Positions 24,006-34,475 of a DNA stretch of 64,000 nt are shown one piece after another (the stretch's first letter is position 1; the number at the start of each line of letters is the position of its first letter). Origin of the DNA: Linum tenue (taxonomy: Eukaryota; Streptophyta; Magnoliopsida; Malpighiales; Linaceae); contig CAMGYJ010000010.1 of NCBI GenBank assembly GCA_946122785.1, forward strand, positions 26,329,608-26,393,607, in the 5' to 3' direction. Position numbers and translations under genes: made by a program. The notes below the pieces were generated by a model. That model had not been told where the DNA came from, searched no databases, and saw only the letters and a program-made list of their open reading frames with translations.

Positions 24006-25100
24006 AAATTCTGGAATAAAAATCAAGGGCCCAGAGATGGGTTTGATTTTGAGCAGAAGGTTTGTACGCAGTCGCCGGTGACGGAGTGCGACAAAGAAAC
24101 CAAGGGCTGCAGCCAATCTCGTTCCTTTCTGCCAAAGACCACGCATCTGAGGCTAACCCGTCTGCGGCCCAAAAGACCGAGAACTTGGAGTTCCGATCGA
24201 GCATAGCGGGGCCTCGCGTCACCATCTCTCGATGCAAGGAAGAGGCGGAACAAGGTGGCCGAGTATCCCGTCCGATTTCGCGACTAACGCTGAGGGTGCA
24301 ACACTCGGTGGCTTCCTTAGAGGGAACCGACCCCCTCTCTCTTTCTACTGACGGCGAGACCTAATTGTCGTGGAAGAGGAACTCGCCGGCGAAGCAGGCG
24401 ACGAAGGAGTCAGCCAACGGGGTGGCTGAACAGAAGAAGATGATTGCCGGATCGGGATTGCCTCCGCCCCGCGGGATTAAAGCCTTGCACGGAGAGAGTT
24501 GATGCAGCGGTCGTCTTCGACGGCTGCCCGAATCACGTGGACGCCGCGATTTGCTGGCGAGGCAACCGACGAGGTAATGATAGGGAGAAACATCGGCGTT
24601 GACTACCGGAGAGAAGTAGAGGCGCAGGTTGATCGCGAGCCTCAGTCGCCGTCGGAGGAATCGAGGGAGAAGAAGCCGTCAGAAGTGGAATCGAAGAAGA
24701 AGGGCGGCGCTTTCGATGGGACTTCAATCGACGAGAAGGCGGTGCCGAAGACGATGGTGGGTTCATGCTGGCCTGACCGCCGTTGGAGGAATCGCTCGTC
24801 GGATGCGGCCTGGCTGTCGGGTTGCTCGCCGACGAGAAAGGAAGGTGAGAGGAAGAAGGAAGGCGGCGCCCTTCCGCCAGTAACCCTAGGCTGCGCCACC
24901 AAAAGGCCAGAACGGCTAGGCCGAGCCGTGGTTCGGTCCGCCGAGTCGTGGGGCCATGTAAATTGGGTCGAGAGAGAGATCATTTGGGCCCCAAGTCTTG
25001 TCGGATCAACTCTCGGGTGGAAGAAGTCTGAACTCGCCTTGGGCCGGCTAGATCAGAGGTTTGGGCCAAAATCTGAGCATAGTGGGCCACGTCTAGATAG
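24006..25100 (+). other. GC-rich internal block of the LTR element
   Basis: Open frames run here at 24062-24364 and 24499-25188 (229 codons, basic, low-complexity, with KKPSEVESKKKGG). The composition is clearly more GC-rich than the flanking DNA, with many GGCC/GGGCC words. It could be captured host sequence or the element's own decayed gag region. No domain is recognised. Confidence 0.35.
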
Positions 25101-25104
25101 AGGA

Positions 25105-25233
25105 ATAAAGCCCCAGCCAATACTACGGTGCCGCGATAAAAATTGCGGCACCGGTGACGCGGAATATAATTGGGCCACGTGGAACTGACATGGCATGAGT
25201 GAAGTTGATTGACCCAAGCCCAAAACCCAAAAA
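25105..25233 (+). repeat. Left arm of an internal inverted repeat
   Basis: About 125 bases, including GGTGCCGCGATAAAAATTGC, CACCGGTGACGC and AATTGGGCCACGT, reappear in inverted orientation at 28981-29100. The arm also contains its own short hairpin (GGTGCCGC...GCGGCACC). Confidence 0.85.
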
Positions 25234-25595
25234 TTGAGTTCTGAAACCTACTCGCCTTATCCCACGCTAATGGAGAATCGTTCTCCATCTAACCCAAACG
25301 GTGCATTCTATTTTTTGTTTGCCAAACTGTTTTGTCTTTCTATAAATTAAAAATTAAAATAGTTTTTTCCGGAAGATTCAGAAGAAAAAAAATAGATATC
25401 ACCAAAAAAATAGAGGTTCTGAAAAGCAGAGATTGACGACGGGAGGAACTAAAAGGCAGTTCTGCGATCGCCTTCTCCGACGGTCTCCAAAATCACTCCG
25501 GTGAATTGTTCATAGGCGAAGGAATCTGTGGCTTCACGGGCCTCTGTCTCCATCTAAAAGCAAACCCATAAACGTCTTCTTGTATCTCTCACTCG

Positions 25596-26890
25596 TTTCT
25601 CGAGAGCCTAGACTTATCTGGATGTAACAGCCCGATTGCTTCCGGAGATCCCAATGAGTTTGGAGAAACTGAATTGTTCCACTGCAACTTGTTACGGAGG
25701 ACAATGTAATTGTATGACCCTTCTGGTGTTAGCTTGCAAATCACAGACTTTTGTCATACTGTTATGGTTTTTGCTTGTGGATAATGCTGTTAGTATTTGG
25801 TTTTTGACTGGTTTAGATATGCAGCATGTTATATGAACTATAATGAGAGATTTAGTAAAAGTGATGATTAGACCAGTCTAACCCGAGCTATAAAGGTGTC
25901 ATCTTGGTGACAGGATTTGGAGAGAGCCGAGATCATTGCATCTTTCCCCCCTTTGTCTGGTCCATTGTTATGTATGAAGAGCTTTTTGTTTTTAGGTAGT
26001 TTTGATGGTCTGGTTTGGTTGATCATGAATATATTGCATGCCTTCCAAGTTGTGATCATTTGTTTGTGGTGTGCTTAACGTTATCGAATTGGGAGGACAG
26101 GCATGACTACTGTGCAAGGTTGGAAGAAAGAGTTCAGCTACAACAAAGATACTCAAAAGTTTGACACGAAAATGCGTGTTTTTCAGTTTCTGTTTTGCCA
26201 TATTCATTGGTGACCTCAACCCTCGGTGACTGCAACATTTTTGACAATACAATTCCTAAAGAACTCAAATGGCTGCCCTGTTTTGAAAGCACTGAACCTC
26301 AGCAAAAACCCTATTATGCAACTTCCCAAGACCTTCCCAAGACCTTCACAAATCTCTCATTTCTCGAGAGCCTAAACTTATCTGGATGTAACATCCTAAT
26401 ACGCTTTCGGAGATCCCAAGGAGTTTGGAGAAGCTGAATGTGTTCCCCTGCAACTTGTTACTGAGGATCACGAATCTTCCAAATTTCTATAACTTGTTGC
26501 TTTTGAGCATCATTTATTGCAATGAGCTTGTCGAGATCCAGGGAATATTCAAGCTGGAGTCTGCTGGAGAAGATGCTATTGAGCTTATCAACCGATCTGA
26601 GCTATACCATTTGGAATCTGCAGAGAAAATTGAAGTAAAACTGACTAATATGCTCACATCAACAGCAATGAAGACATCTAGTCTACAGGTGATCCATCGA
26701 TGTCAACCATTTCAGTGCATCCATTCTACAATAGTGGATACTGTAAAACTCATGTGCGAAACATATATTCACATTCAGGCCAAAATTACAAAAGGTGTTG
26801 TACATGACCCAGGTAAGAAGCTTACTAGAAATAGTAAGCAAACAAAAAAAGGAGAAACCATCAAGAGCAACACAAAATCATCTCGCGTAT
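25596..26890 (+). pseudogene. Captured LRR fragment of a disease-resistance-like gene (partly duplicated)
   Basis: Leucine-rich-repeat text is readable across frame changes: TLGDCNIFDNTIPKEL (about 26220), LNLSKNPIMQLPKTF and TFTNLSFLESLNLSGCNIL (26260-26400), then LSIIYCNELVEIQGIFKLES (about 26500). This style is typical of the C-terminal LRRs of TIR-NBS-LRR proteins. The stretch starting TTTCTCGAGAGCCTA occurs twice, at 25596-25700 and 26360-26466, about 764 bases apart, so part of the fragment is duplicated. An open frame continues to 26892 with a Lys-rich tail. No TIR, NB-ARC or start is present, so it is not a functional resistance gene. It lies inside the inverted-repeat pair within the LTR element. 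Confidence 0.75.
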
Positions 26891-26899
26891 GATCTGCCA

Positions 26900-28975
26900 G
26901 TTGTTTTTCTCTGGTGTGAAAGAAATTGATCTCATGGGATAACAACCAAATAAGCAGCTCACTTGCTCCTTCAGTGAGATCTTTGTTTCAGTTCCCATGC
27001 AAGTAAGATCTATCAGCATCACTCTCAAACATACCATCCTCTCAATCCTAACACCACAACGAGATGGAAGGGAAGATGCAAGCATCAGAGAGTGAAGGCT
27101 GAAGGCAGTCCTAGGATAATTGCATGATATGCAATCGATTGAGACAAACTACTTCAACAAGCATTATTTACTAGAAGCCAAAAGTAACGGAACCAATGGT
27201 TTTGATCCACAATTACAATTACTTACAGAATTTGCAGCAAATTAGAGAGTAGCCACAGTACAGTGGCAGAAAACATGGCGGAAAAATATCCAAGTGGTTC
27301 ATACCTGCAACTGATCCCTGATTAAGGGGACATATTTGTATAAACTAATGAGCATGGATTTACCAGCTCGTTTGGCATGAAAGACTTCATCCACATTCTT
27401 TATCAGATTTATCGACTCTTTGTTTGTTGTCAATAATGTTACAATACAGTGAACAAACTGCATTTTGAAACGAGGAGAAAGTTAAACACGTACCAAAACT
27501 TCAATTCAGATGCAGCTTAAAGAAAATCTATTAATTTATACCAGCAACAAAGAAACAGATTCGGCATTCACCAAGTGTTCATTCAGAAAGAAAGATTTGA
27601 CCGGCACCAGATTGAAGTCGAAATGCTCAATTCACTTGACAAGTACCTTTGATGGAATGTTGTAACTGTGCAAACAGGAAATGTCTTGAGAGAAGGATTG
27701 CATTCATAGCAATCAGTTCTTCCTTTAACGTGTACTGAGACCTGCAAAGACAACCAATTACAAGACCGTTATTCGAGAGTTATAGAAAACAGTGCAGATT
27801 AACATGTCTGCAGGGAGGTGAGAAAATCAAACAAAAATTAGAGAAGTACATCTCGGAAACATCAAAGATACATACAAGTAAGTAAATACACCAGCATGTT
27901 GATAAAAAGGCCGCTCAATAATAACAAAGTTCTATGATTGTGGATTTTGTGAAATGAACAATGTCACAGAGCTCACTTGTCCTAGGAAGCCAGTAGTTCC
28001 ACTCTCCAGTCTCCACGATAGGGACTTCAGCGGCCAGACACAAGCGATTTACAACTTAGAACTCCACAAATCTTCTATGAATTAGGACAAGCTTGTTCAT
28101 GACCCCAACGCTTCCTATGGATAAAAACTGGGAGATGGTGTCTACTGTCTAGTTGCATGCTCCTTCCCTTTCTCATGAGAATTGCGATGTTTATAAATTG
28201 CAAAGTTATGACACTAAAGTACAAGCGCTGCTCATAATCCTTTTGCTATGATAGGAAAGCTTTGAAACTACTAGATGGAAGGCACTTAATCACTTAGTTA
28301 AAAAATCTAAATTCCACTAACGAGCTGCCTTTCATTCACGAGCAATTAGGGGGGGTGGGGGGGGGTTACCTTGCTGAAGAGTAAGGATCTTGAGTTGCCC
28401 CCGAGTGGAAATGGGCAAGGGGTTCTGAAAAGTAAATGGTTGTTCTACCTAGGCTCCCATCTTCCGAACAGATCATGGAAGGCAGAAGTTAGGATGATAA
28501 GAAATTGAGAGCACAAGCAATGAACATCAATATTCGAATTTGATAAACAGAGCTGAAACTTACTTTACAATGTTGGAACCAATTGGGGAAAGAAGCCAAC
28601 GCAATCCGCTTCAACATTCTCAACAGGAAGGGTGTAGAAAGAGGGGATGCTGCAGAGGGAGGGTGATTGAACATTCCTTTGCTTTGGGATCGTCAGAATC
28701 GGCAGAGTTCTTCGATTGAGACAAAGGGTTGCTCGGAACCAGGGATTCGTGTTATGTTTTACACGATCAATGAGGGAGGAGGAATTTAGTGAAGACTTAG
28801 TGCAGGTATGGATTTTGGATCGACAACTGTGGAGTTCGCCGGACACTGCACTCTTTTCAGAATCAGATCAGACGAGCGGGAGATGGAGGAGACGTTTTTT
28901 GGTTTGCTCTGAATGCAATTAAATGAAAACTAACGCCCCGTTAGTTTGACGGTAGCAGGGTTCGGCCACCATGCT
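26900..28975. other. Non-coding interior of the LTR element, possible captured 5' gene region
   Basis: Mostly non-coding. A G-run lies at about 28349-28366. On the minus strand around 28950-28490 the sequence looks like a gene 5' region: a palindromic AACTAACGGGGCGTTAGTTT (about 28929-28948), a pyrimidine-rich leader, and an ATG at 28674 with a 61-codon frame (MFNHPPSAASPLST). I recognise no protein. Confidence 0.3.
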
Positions 28976-28980
28976 CGGTT

Positions 28981-29100
28981 AAAATTTGGGTTTGGGTTAA
29001 ATGAATCCACTCAGTGCCCCATCAGCTCTACGTGGCCCAATCATATTCAGCGTCACCGGTGCCGCACTTTTTACAGCGGCACCGTAGTCTTGGCCTTTAT
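28981..29100 (-). repeat. Right arm of the internal inverted repeat
   Basis: Inverted counterpart of 25105-25233. It keeps the CACCGGTGCCGC and TACGTGGCCCAAT words with scattered differences. The two arms enclose about 3.7 kb including the LRR fragment. No target duplication was found outside them. Confidence 0.85.
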
Positions 29101-29600
29101 GTTTTAAAAATAAAGATGGGCTGGTAGAAAAGAAAGATGGGTTTAAGAGCTCAGCAAGTGGGCTTCTCATGGAGTCAAGCCCGAATAGAATTAGAGAGAA
29201 GGGGAGAAGGAATGGGCTTAATAGCTGGTTGGGCCACCACTTCCTTCTCCAAGAAATTGAGGGCCGACCCAGGAGTGAAGGAAAAGAGGTTTGAGAGCTT
29301 GTTTCTACCACCAAGTACTTGGCGGAATCAATTGAGCAATTCATTGAAAATTTCAAGGTGGTCAATGATGAACGCAAGAAAGCATAACTCTCCGACTCTT
29401 AATTCGTGGACTTCGAAAAAGAGGAAGAAGAATTGTTTGGCGATGGAGAACGTGACATATGTCACGTGGATGGAGAAGAGACGAGGAAAGTTGGAGTTGC
29501 ACGAGAAGAGTTCCTTCGCGAACTGGAGCGCAATTGGAAACGAAGAAAGCGGAAGGTCAAGGAGGTAGAAGTCAACTAAAACCTTGAGGTCAAGGTTGTT
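29101..29600 (+). other. 3' internal region of the LTR element with a charged open frame
   Basis: A 143-codon frame (29137-29568) and an overlapping frame with EQFIENFKVVNDERKK and EELFGDGERDICHVDGEE end just before the PPT. The second frame is strongly charged and could be the end of the element's own protein. No known domain. Confidence 0.35.
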
Positions 29601-29602
29601 TT

Positions 29603-29614
29603 CAAGGGGATGGA
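29603..29614 (+). other. Polypurine tract
   Basis: CAAGGGGATGGA directly precedes the 3' LTR and is the expected plus-strand primer site. Confidence 0.8.
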
Positions 29615-29615
29615 T

Positions 29616-29969
29616 TGTTAGAAACACATTTATTTGGGGTTTCTATTATTATATTAGGTAGGATAATGATAATTATGGTTAGTAGAGATTTAGTCGGATT
29701 AGGATTATTATTAGGGTTCTCCGGTATTTACCCTATAAATATGTACTTTGGGTTTACGTCATAATCAATCAACCAGAATATTAAGAACAGTCTACTAAAC
29801 CCTAGTTTATCCTCTTAACTTCTAATTTCTATTCTCACCCAATCCTAGGCCTCGGCCGATTCCCAATTCTATTATATTCTTTCTCTCAACCTCTAAATCC
29901 CTATTCGTTATGAGTAATCACGGGTGCCGAAGATCAATTCCGAGAGACCCTAGAAGCGGGTCTCTCACA
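29616..29969 (+). repeat. 3' LTR of the non-autonomous element
   Basis: Starts TGTTAGAAACAC and ends TCTCTCACA. It has the same length as the 5' LTR, with about 7% difference by hand count. Confidence 0.92.
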
Positions 29970-29981
29970 GTGTGCTCCGAC

Positions 29982-30421
29982 CAAGGTTGTCAACCCGCGG
30001 GTTAAGGGTTAATGGGTCAGCCGATTTAGCCCGGTTTAGCCCGGAAATATGGAAAAAGTCATTATATTGTACTTATCCTCATAAATTATATCAAATCTTA
30101 TATAACATATGAGTTATAACATATAATATTACACCAAAATAACATATCGTATATAGATCCAACATATAGTGAAAATTCACACACACTTATATAACATAAA
30201 TATTCAAATGTTCAACTTAGCATTCCAAAAATTGAGCTAGGCGAAAAGAAAAATCGGAAAATAGGCGCATTTCGCAAACCAAAGAAAAAAATAACACAAT
30301 TTGACCTCCAACTCGGTACCTTGTAGCGGTCGGCCCGACAGGTGCGTGCGACCCGTTTTTCTCACCGGGTTAGGGTCAAAATGGGTCGACCTGCGGGTCA
30401 ACCCGCGGGTTGACATCCTTG
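29982..30421. mobile_element. hAT-type MITE with perfect 8-bp target duplication
   Basis: GCTCCGAC occurs immediately before (29974-29981) and after (30422-30429). The termini CAAGGTTGTCAACCCGCGGG (left) and CCCGCGGGTTGACATCCTTG (right) are inverted repeats with one mismatch over about 20 bases. It lies only 12 bases beyond the 3' LTR of the preceding element. The interior is AT-rich with no coding capacity. Confidence 0.92.
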
Positions 30422-30429
30422 GCTCCGAC

Positions 30430-32620
30430 CCTCATGGATATATCAACCAGAACACAGAACACGAATACACGGTGAATATGAAGTACCCACCGATATATTT
30501 TTGCAAATTGCAAATGTCCACTTGCATTTCACAATTCACTAATAAAAAATTAAAACAAAAATGTCGCATCTCAATCATCACAAGCTATAAATGCAGAGAG
30601 GGTAAATGGAGAACGTGATCATAATTACTTCAGACAACGATGGCATGGGACTCAACCACCAGCCAGTTGAGTTTTTGCATGGAGACTTCTTCAAAGGGGA
30701 TGCATATATATTGAGTATTAGATTTACGGTTGGTATGGTTTAAATTAGTGTATCTACATTATATTCTACCTTTACGAATGAATTTTGATGTATTATAAAC
30801 TACAAGTTATGCTATCTGTGTTATGTTTTCAATAATTAAAAAACTGAAGTATATATTTAACAAAAATGTCACTCTTAATCATTCTTTTCAATGCAAAAAG
30901 TATCTTCTAAGTTATATAACTGGAACAAATATAAAAACAACAATCTCAACTAAACCATCTCAACAATCTTATCTAAAAACTAAAATTGTATGATCATCAT
31001 TTATTTTGAAAAAATATTTTTTAACATCAAACAAACAATACATATATTGTAAATTTATAAAAATGTGTATTCTAAACCATATATATTGTAACAATTTCAA
31101 TAAAACGGTCCAACAAACCAAATCAACCCTGATAGATGACTTCTCCTCCCTTCATATTCTCTCCCTCTCTCCCTGTGTAATAATGGAGGTTATTATTATT
31201 ATTATATGGGCAATGAGCTTATGGCGTCCTGTTCTACCCAAAAAAAAAAAAAAAAAAAAGAAGTTTATGGCATCGGGTCAGATCTTAGTTGTACAGTTGT
31301 ACTCATTTAAAGCTACGTACCTAGCTAGCTTTGCCTTTGATATCAAATCCAATGCTAAAGAAATGCCCAGCTGGGCCATCCAATTCTGGATTGCCATAAA
31401 TGGACACTGTTAATTTGCATCTATCATCTTCCCTTCCTATATTGAGGGGCGACGACAAGAAGCCGTGTAGCAGTGTCGGCACAGTTGACTCATAACATGC
31501 AGTCATGCACTGATCATCGAGTTATGGATATGGCCTATGGGCAGGTAGAGACTACAATACGATAATCCTTATATGATAGATCGATGGATAGATAGAGCTA
31601 AAACGATAATCCTTTTCAAAAAAAAAAAAAAAAATTCCTTCATGCATGTTGATGTTGTTTACAAAGATGATTTTGTTTATAAATATTTTGAAACTACCAA
31701 TTTTACAACAATTATTTGTCGATACAAATCCACCTACGATGAATATCTGCCCGAAACCGATCTAATGGAGTAGGGTAAACTCGAATTCGAAGGATTTTCG
31801 GTGGTATGAATAAAATTCGAAAAATAAAACAATGGGTGAGCATGATTTTGATTTACAATCCTATTTTTGTGTGAGTATGAGTATGCAAAAATCCGAATTA
31901 CTTTGTGTAGGATAATGAATATGCACTATCCACCCCTTATCCAATCCGTTGCCATCCCTATCAAATATCGTACTAGAGGCGAACACAGATTTGATCTCGT
32001 GGTACTACCATTGATATTCAATCCGGAGGTCACAAATTCGAATCCCTAAAATAACATGTAATGATAAAAAAAAACTAATATATGTCACCGTTATCTAAAA
32101 AAACAAACATTAGAACGAGCATCATTGCTTCCCCACAAACAGATTATTCATTATGACTGTGATAGAATGATATAATTGTACTGAATTTGATTATGAGGGT
32201 CCTTAATTAATTAGTACAAATTTTATGTCATCATTGTGAAAAAAATACGATCCAAACCAATTAGAGGTATGTAAGTGACTCATTACCACCGTAATTGAGC
32301 CGCTCGATGATGATGTGACTAGATGTATAACATTTTACAAATCTTCTGAAGTAGCTAGGAGCAAGCTAATTAAGCAAGCCCATATCTCGAAGCAGCTCCC
32401 AAGTTGCATGCAAAAGTTGGACGTTGATGATATTAAACATTTTGAAAGAGTCAAACAACCATGCAGTTTGACTTTCGTTTGTCTTAAATTGGGTTTGCCG
32501 TCCGCCACTCCCTCAACCGTATCCTCGACGCGTCATATTAATCTCAACGTGGACCTATTAAATGAACAATCTCCGCTACTCCCTTTACTAACTACGATTT
32601 ACGATAACTAAGCCCCAACG
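30430..32620. other. AT-rich intergenic stretch
   Basis: No gene is recognised. It contains poly-A runs at about 31240-31258 and 31618-31634, and a TTATTATTATTATA tract at 31190-31206. The last 300 bases are the upstream region of the glycine-rich protein gene. Confidence 0.4.
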
Positions 32621-32627
32621 AAATCCA

Positions 32628-32636
32628 TATATAAAA
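32628..32636 (+). promoter_or_regulatory. TATA box of the glycine-rich protein gene
   Basis: TATATAAAA lies 85-93 bases before the ATG, a typical plant distance. The implied leader is A- and C-rich. Confidence 0.75.
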
Positions 32637-32720
32637 AGCACACCATAGTAGCCTCCATCCAAGCATCAAGCAACCGCAGAAAAAAAAAACCCCCACATAC
32701 CACTCAAAAAGCATCGAGCA

Positions 32721-33893
32721 ATGTCGTCAAAGTGGGCTTCTCTGGTTCTGGTTCTGGCCTGCATTGTTCTCCACATCAGTGCCCTAGTGCTTGCTGATCA
32801 TGACGACGTGGCAAGGTACCGAGACTACGACGACGACTGCCGCTTTAGTCGCCGAGGCTGTGGTGGACGTTACGGCCGTGGACCGTGGGGACGACCTGGA
32901 AGAGGCGGCCGAGGTGGTGGCATTGGAGGGGGAGGTGGGCTTGGTGGCGGTAGAGGCGGCGGCGGGGGCCTAGGTGGCGGTGCCGGGGGAGGGGGAGGGC
33001 TCGGCGGTGGTGGAGGCTTGGGAGGTGGCGGTGGTGCCGGGGGAGGTCTTGGTGGTGGTTCGGGAGGAGGTTTGGGCGGCGGAGCTGGTGGTGGTGCCGG
33101 AGGAGGTTTGGGTGGCGGTGGAGGACTTGGTGGCGGCGGAGGCGGTGGAGTTGGGGGTGGATCTGGGCAAGGTGGAGGTTTCGGGGCTGGAGGAGGAGTG
33201 GGCGGTGGAGCTGGTGGAGGTGGTGTTGGCGGTGGCGGTGGATTCGGTGGTGGGGGAGGCGGCGGTGTCGGTGGAGGATCCGGACACGGCGGAGGATTTG
33301 GTGCGGGAGGTGGAGTAGGTGGTGGAGCGGCTGGAGGAGGAGTTGGTGCTGGTGGTGGTGGAGGAGGCGGAGGTGGTGGTGGCGGTCTTGGTGGTGGTTC
33401 GGGACATGGCGGAGGTTTTGGAGCCGGTGGTGGTGTTGGGGGTGGCGTGGGAGGTGGTGCCGCAGGCGGTGGCGGCGGAGGAGGAGGAGGCGGTGGTGGA
33501 GGAGGTGGAGGTTTGGGAGGGGGATCTGGCCACGGAGGAGGGTTTGGCGCCGGCGGTGGTGTAGGAGGTGGAGCTGCAGGTGGTGGCGGCGTTGGAGGCG
33601 GAGGAGGTGCTGGGGGAGGCGGTGGTGGCGGCCTTGGTGGTGGGTCCGGGCAAGGTGGAGGGTTTGGTGCCGGTGGAGGTGTAGGAGGAGGTGCTGGAGC
33701 CGGAGGAGGGTTAGGCGGCGGAGGCGGCAGAGGTGCAGGTGGTGGTCTCGGTGGGGGACGTGGCGGCGGGGCCAGTGGTGGATTTGGCATTGGGATTGGT
33801 GTTGGGGTTGGAGTTGGCGTCGGCAGTGGTGCCGGAGCTGGGAAGGGAGTTGGGGTTGGGAGTGGCTCCGGCGGAGACGGCGGCGGCAGATGA
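32721..33893 (+). CDS. Secreted glycine-rich protein (probable cell-wall structural protein)
   Basis: A single exon of 390 codons. Residues 1-25 form a clear signal peptide (core SLVLVLACIVLHISALVLA). A short charged segment follows with DHDDVARYRDYDDDC and two cysteines (CRFSRRGC), then a basic GRYGRGPWGRPGRGGRGGG stretch. From about residue 65 to the end the protein is mostly glycine. Five near-identical modules (V/L)GGGSG(Q/H)GGGFGAGGGVGGG lie between about residues 143 and 345, separated by glycine linkers of changing length; spacing is about 40 residues. The C-terminus switches to IGIGVGVGVGVGSGAG. Glycine-rich proteins of this type are usually secreted to the wall. The Pro-rich frame on the opposite strand is a shadow of the GGN codons. 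The family is inferred from composition, and no enzymatic role is implied. Confidence 0.88.
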   Translation: MSSKWASLVLVLACIVLHISALVLADHDDVARYRDYDDDCRFSRRGCGGRYGRGPWGRPGRGGRGGGIGGGGGLGGGRGGGGGLGGGAGGGGGLGGGGGLGGGGGAGGGLGGGSGGGLGGGAGGGAGGGLGGGGGLGGGGGGGVGGGSGQGGGFGAGGGVGGGAGGGGVGGGGGFGGGGGGGVGGGSGHGGGFGAGGGVGGGAAGGGVGAGGGGGGGGGGGGLGGGSGHGGGFGAGGGVGGGVGGGAAGGGGGGGGGGGGGGGGLGGGSGHGGGFGAGGGVGGGAAGGGGVGGGGGAGGGGGGGLGGGSGQGGGFGAGGGVGGGAGAGGGLGGGGGRGAGGGLGGGRGGGASGGFGIGIGVGVGVGVGSGAGAGKGVGVGSGSGGDGGGR

Positions 33894-33896
33894 TTC

Positions 33897-34348
33897 GTTA
33901 CTTGGCCGGCCGTCTGTTGATTTCTGGCAGATGTTCATATATTACCATTATCATTGTCATTATCTTGGCATTGTTGGGAAACTAGATCCTTTTGTTGATT
34001 TCTGGCTATGATTTTGTTGTTTGGAAAAAAAGAGCTAATTAAGGTATGTGTGTTAATTAGCAACTTGATTAATTAAAAAGCGAGAGAAGTAATGAGGGTT
34101 TAAGTTGGAGTTTTTACTCATTTGTTCAAATTTAACGCAAGCCATTATGTTACCAGCTGTTGCCTTAATATTCCTAATCAGCATTCATATGTAGGCTGGT
34201 AGGCTGGTGGCTGGTTCATCGGACTCCTCATTCGTAGTCGAATCATCGAACTCCATGCATGGTTTGCAATTACATTCATATGTTGATTCTCGAGTCGTGA
34301 CTATTGACCTTGTGTCATGTTTACCATCAAATATATAGGTTGATGAAC
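33897..34348 (+). other. 3' flank of the glycine-rich protein gene
   Basis: Contains the 3' untranslated region. AT-rich words follow, and GTAGGCTGGTAGGCTGGTGGC is a small tandem duplication at 34192-34212. No other gene. Confidence 0.5.
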
Positions 34349-34469
34349 TGTAAGGTTTTACCGTGTGTATTATCATTATAACAAGGGGTATTTATACTCA
34401 AGGGATACAAGTACAGTATACTATAAGGACAAGGAAACTACTAACTTATAATACAAGTACAATACATCA
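34349..34469 (-). repeat. 3' LTR of the copia element
   Basis: In element sense it starts TGATGTATTGTACTTG and ends CCTTACA. It shares CAAGGGGTATTTATAC and AAGGACAAGGAAACTACTAA with the other LTR. GTATAAATACCCC (minus strand) is the likely promoter TATA. Confidence 0.8.
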
Positions 34470-34475
34470 TGTATC

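Larger units (their letters stand above)
23051..29969 (+). mobile_element. Non-autonomous LTR retrotransposon carrying captured gene sequence
   Basis: The element is bounded by two LTRs of equal length (354 bp) and has a primer-binding site after the left LTR and a polypurine tract before the right one. Flanks ATGTG (23046-23050) and GTGTG (29970-29974) agree in four of five bases, a probable target duplication. I see no protease, reverse transcriptase, RNase H or integrase motif in the 6.2-kb interior, so mobility would depend on another element. By hand count the LTRs differ at about 24 of 354 positions with no indels, a moderately old insertion. The interior holds an acidic gag-like or unknown frame, a GC-rich block, an inverted-repeat pair, and an LRR gene fragment. 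Confidence 0.88.

Noticed and set aside
24499..25188. 229-codon frame as a real gene
   Set aside because: Low-complexity, in a GC-rich part of a transposon, no domain; kept only as description of the internal block.
26195..26892. Functional NBS-LRR gene
   Set aside because: Lacks TIR and NB-ARC domains and a start, has frame changes, and lies within a retroelement.
32970..33653. 227-codon Ser/Thr-rich frame on the minus strand
   Set aside because: Another shadow of the same glycine-rich repeat in a shifted frame.
32870..33790. 306-codon proline-rich frame on the minus strand
   Set aside because: It is the reverse complement of the glycine GGN codons of the GRP gene, so proline-rich frames arise automatically. 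No start context or signal.
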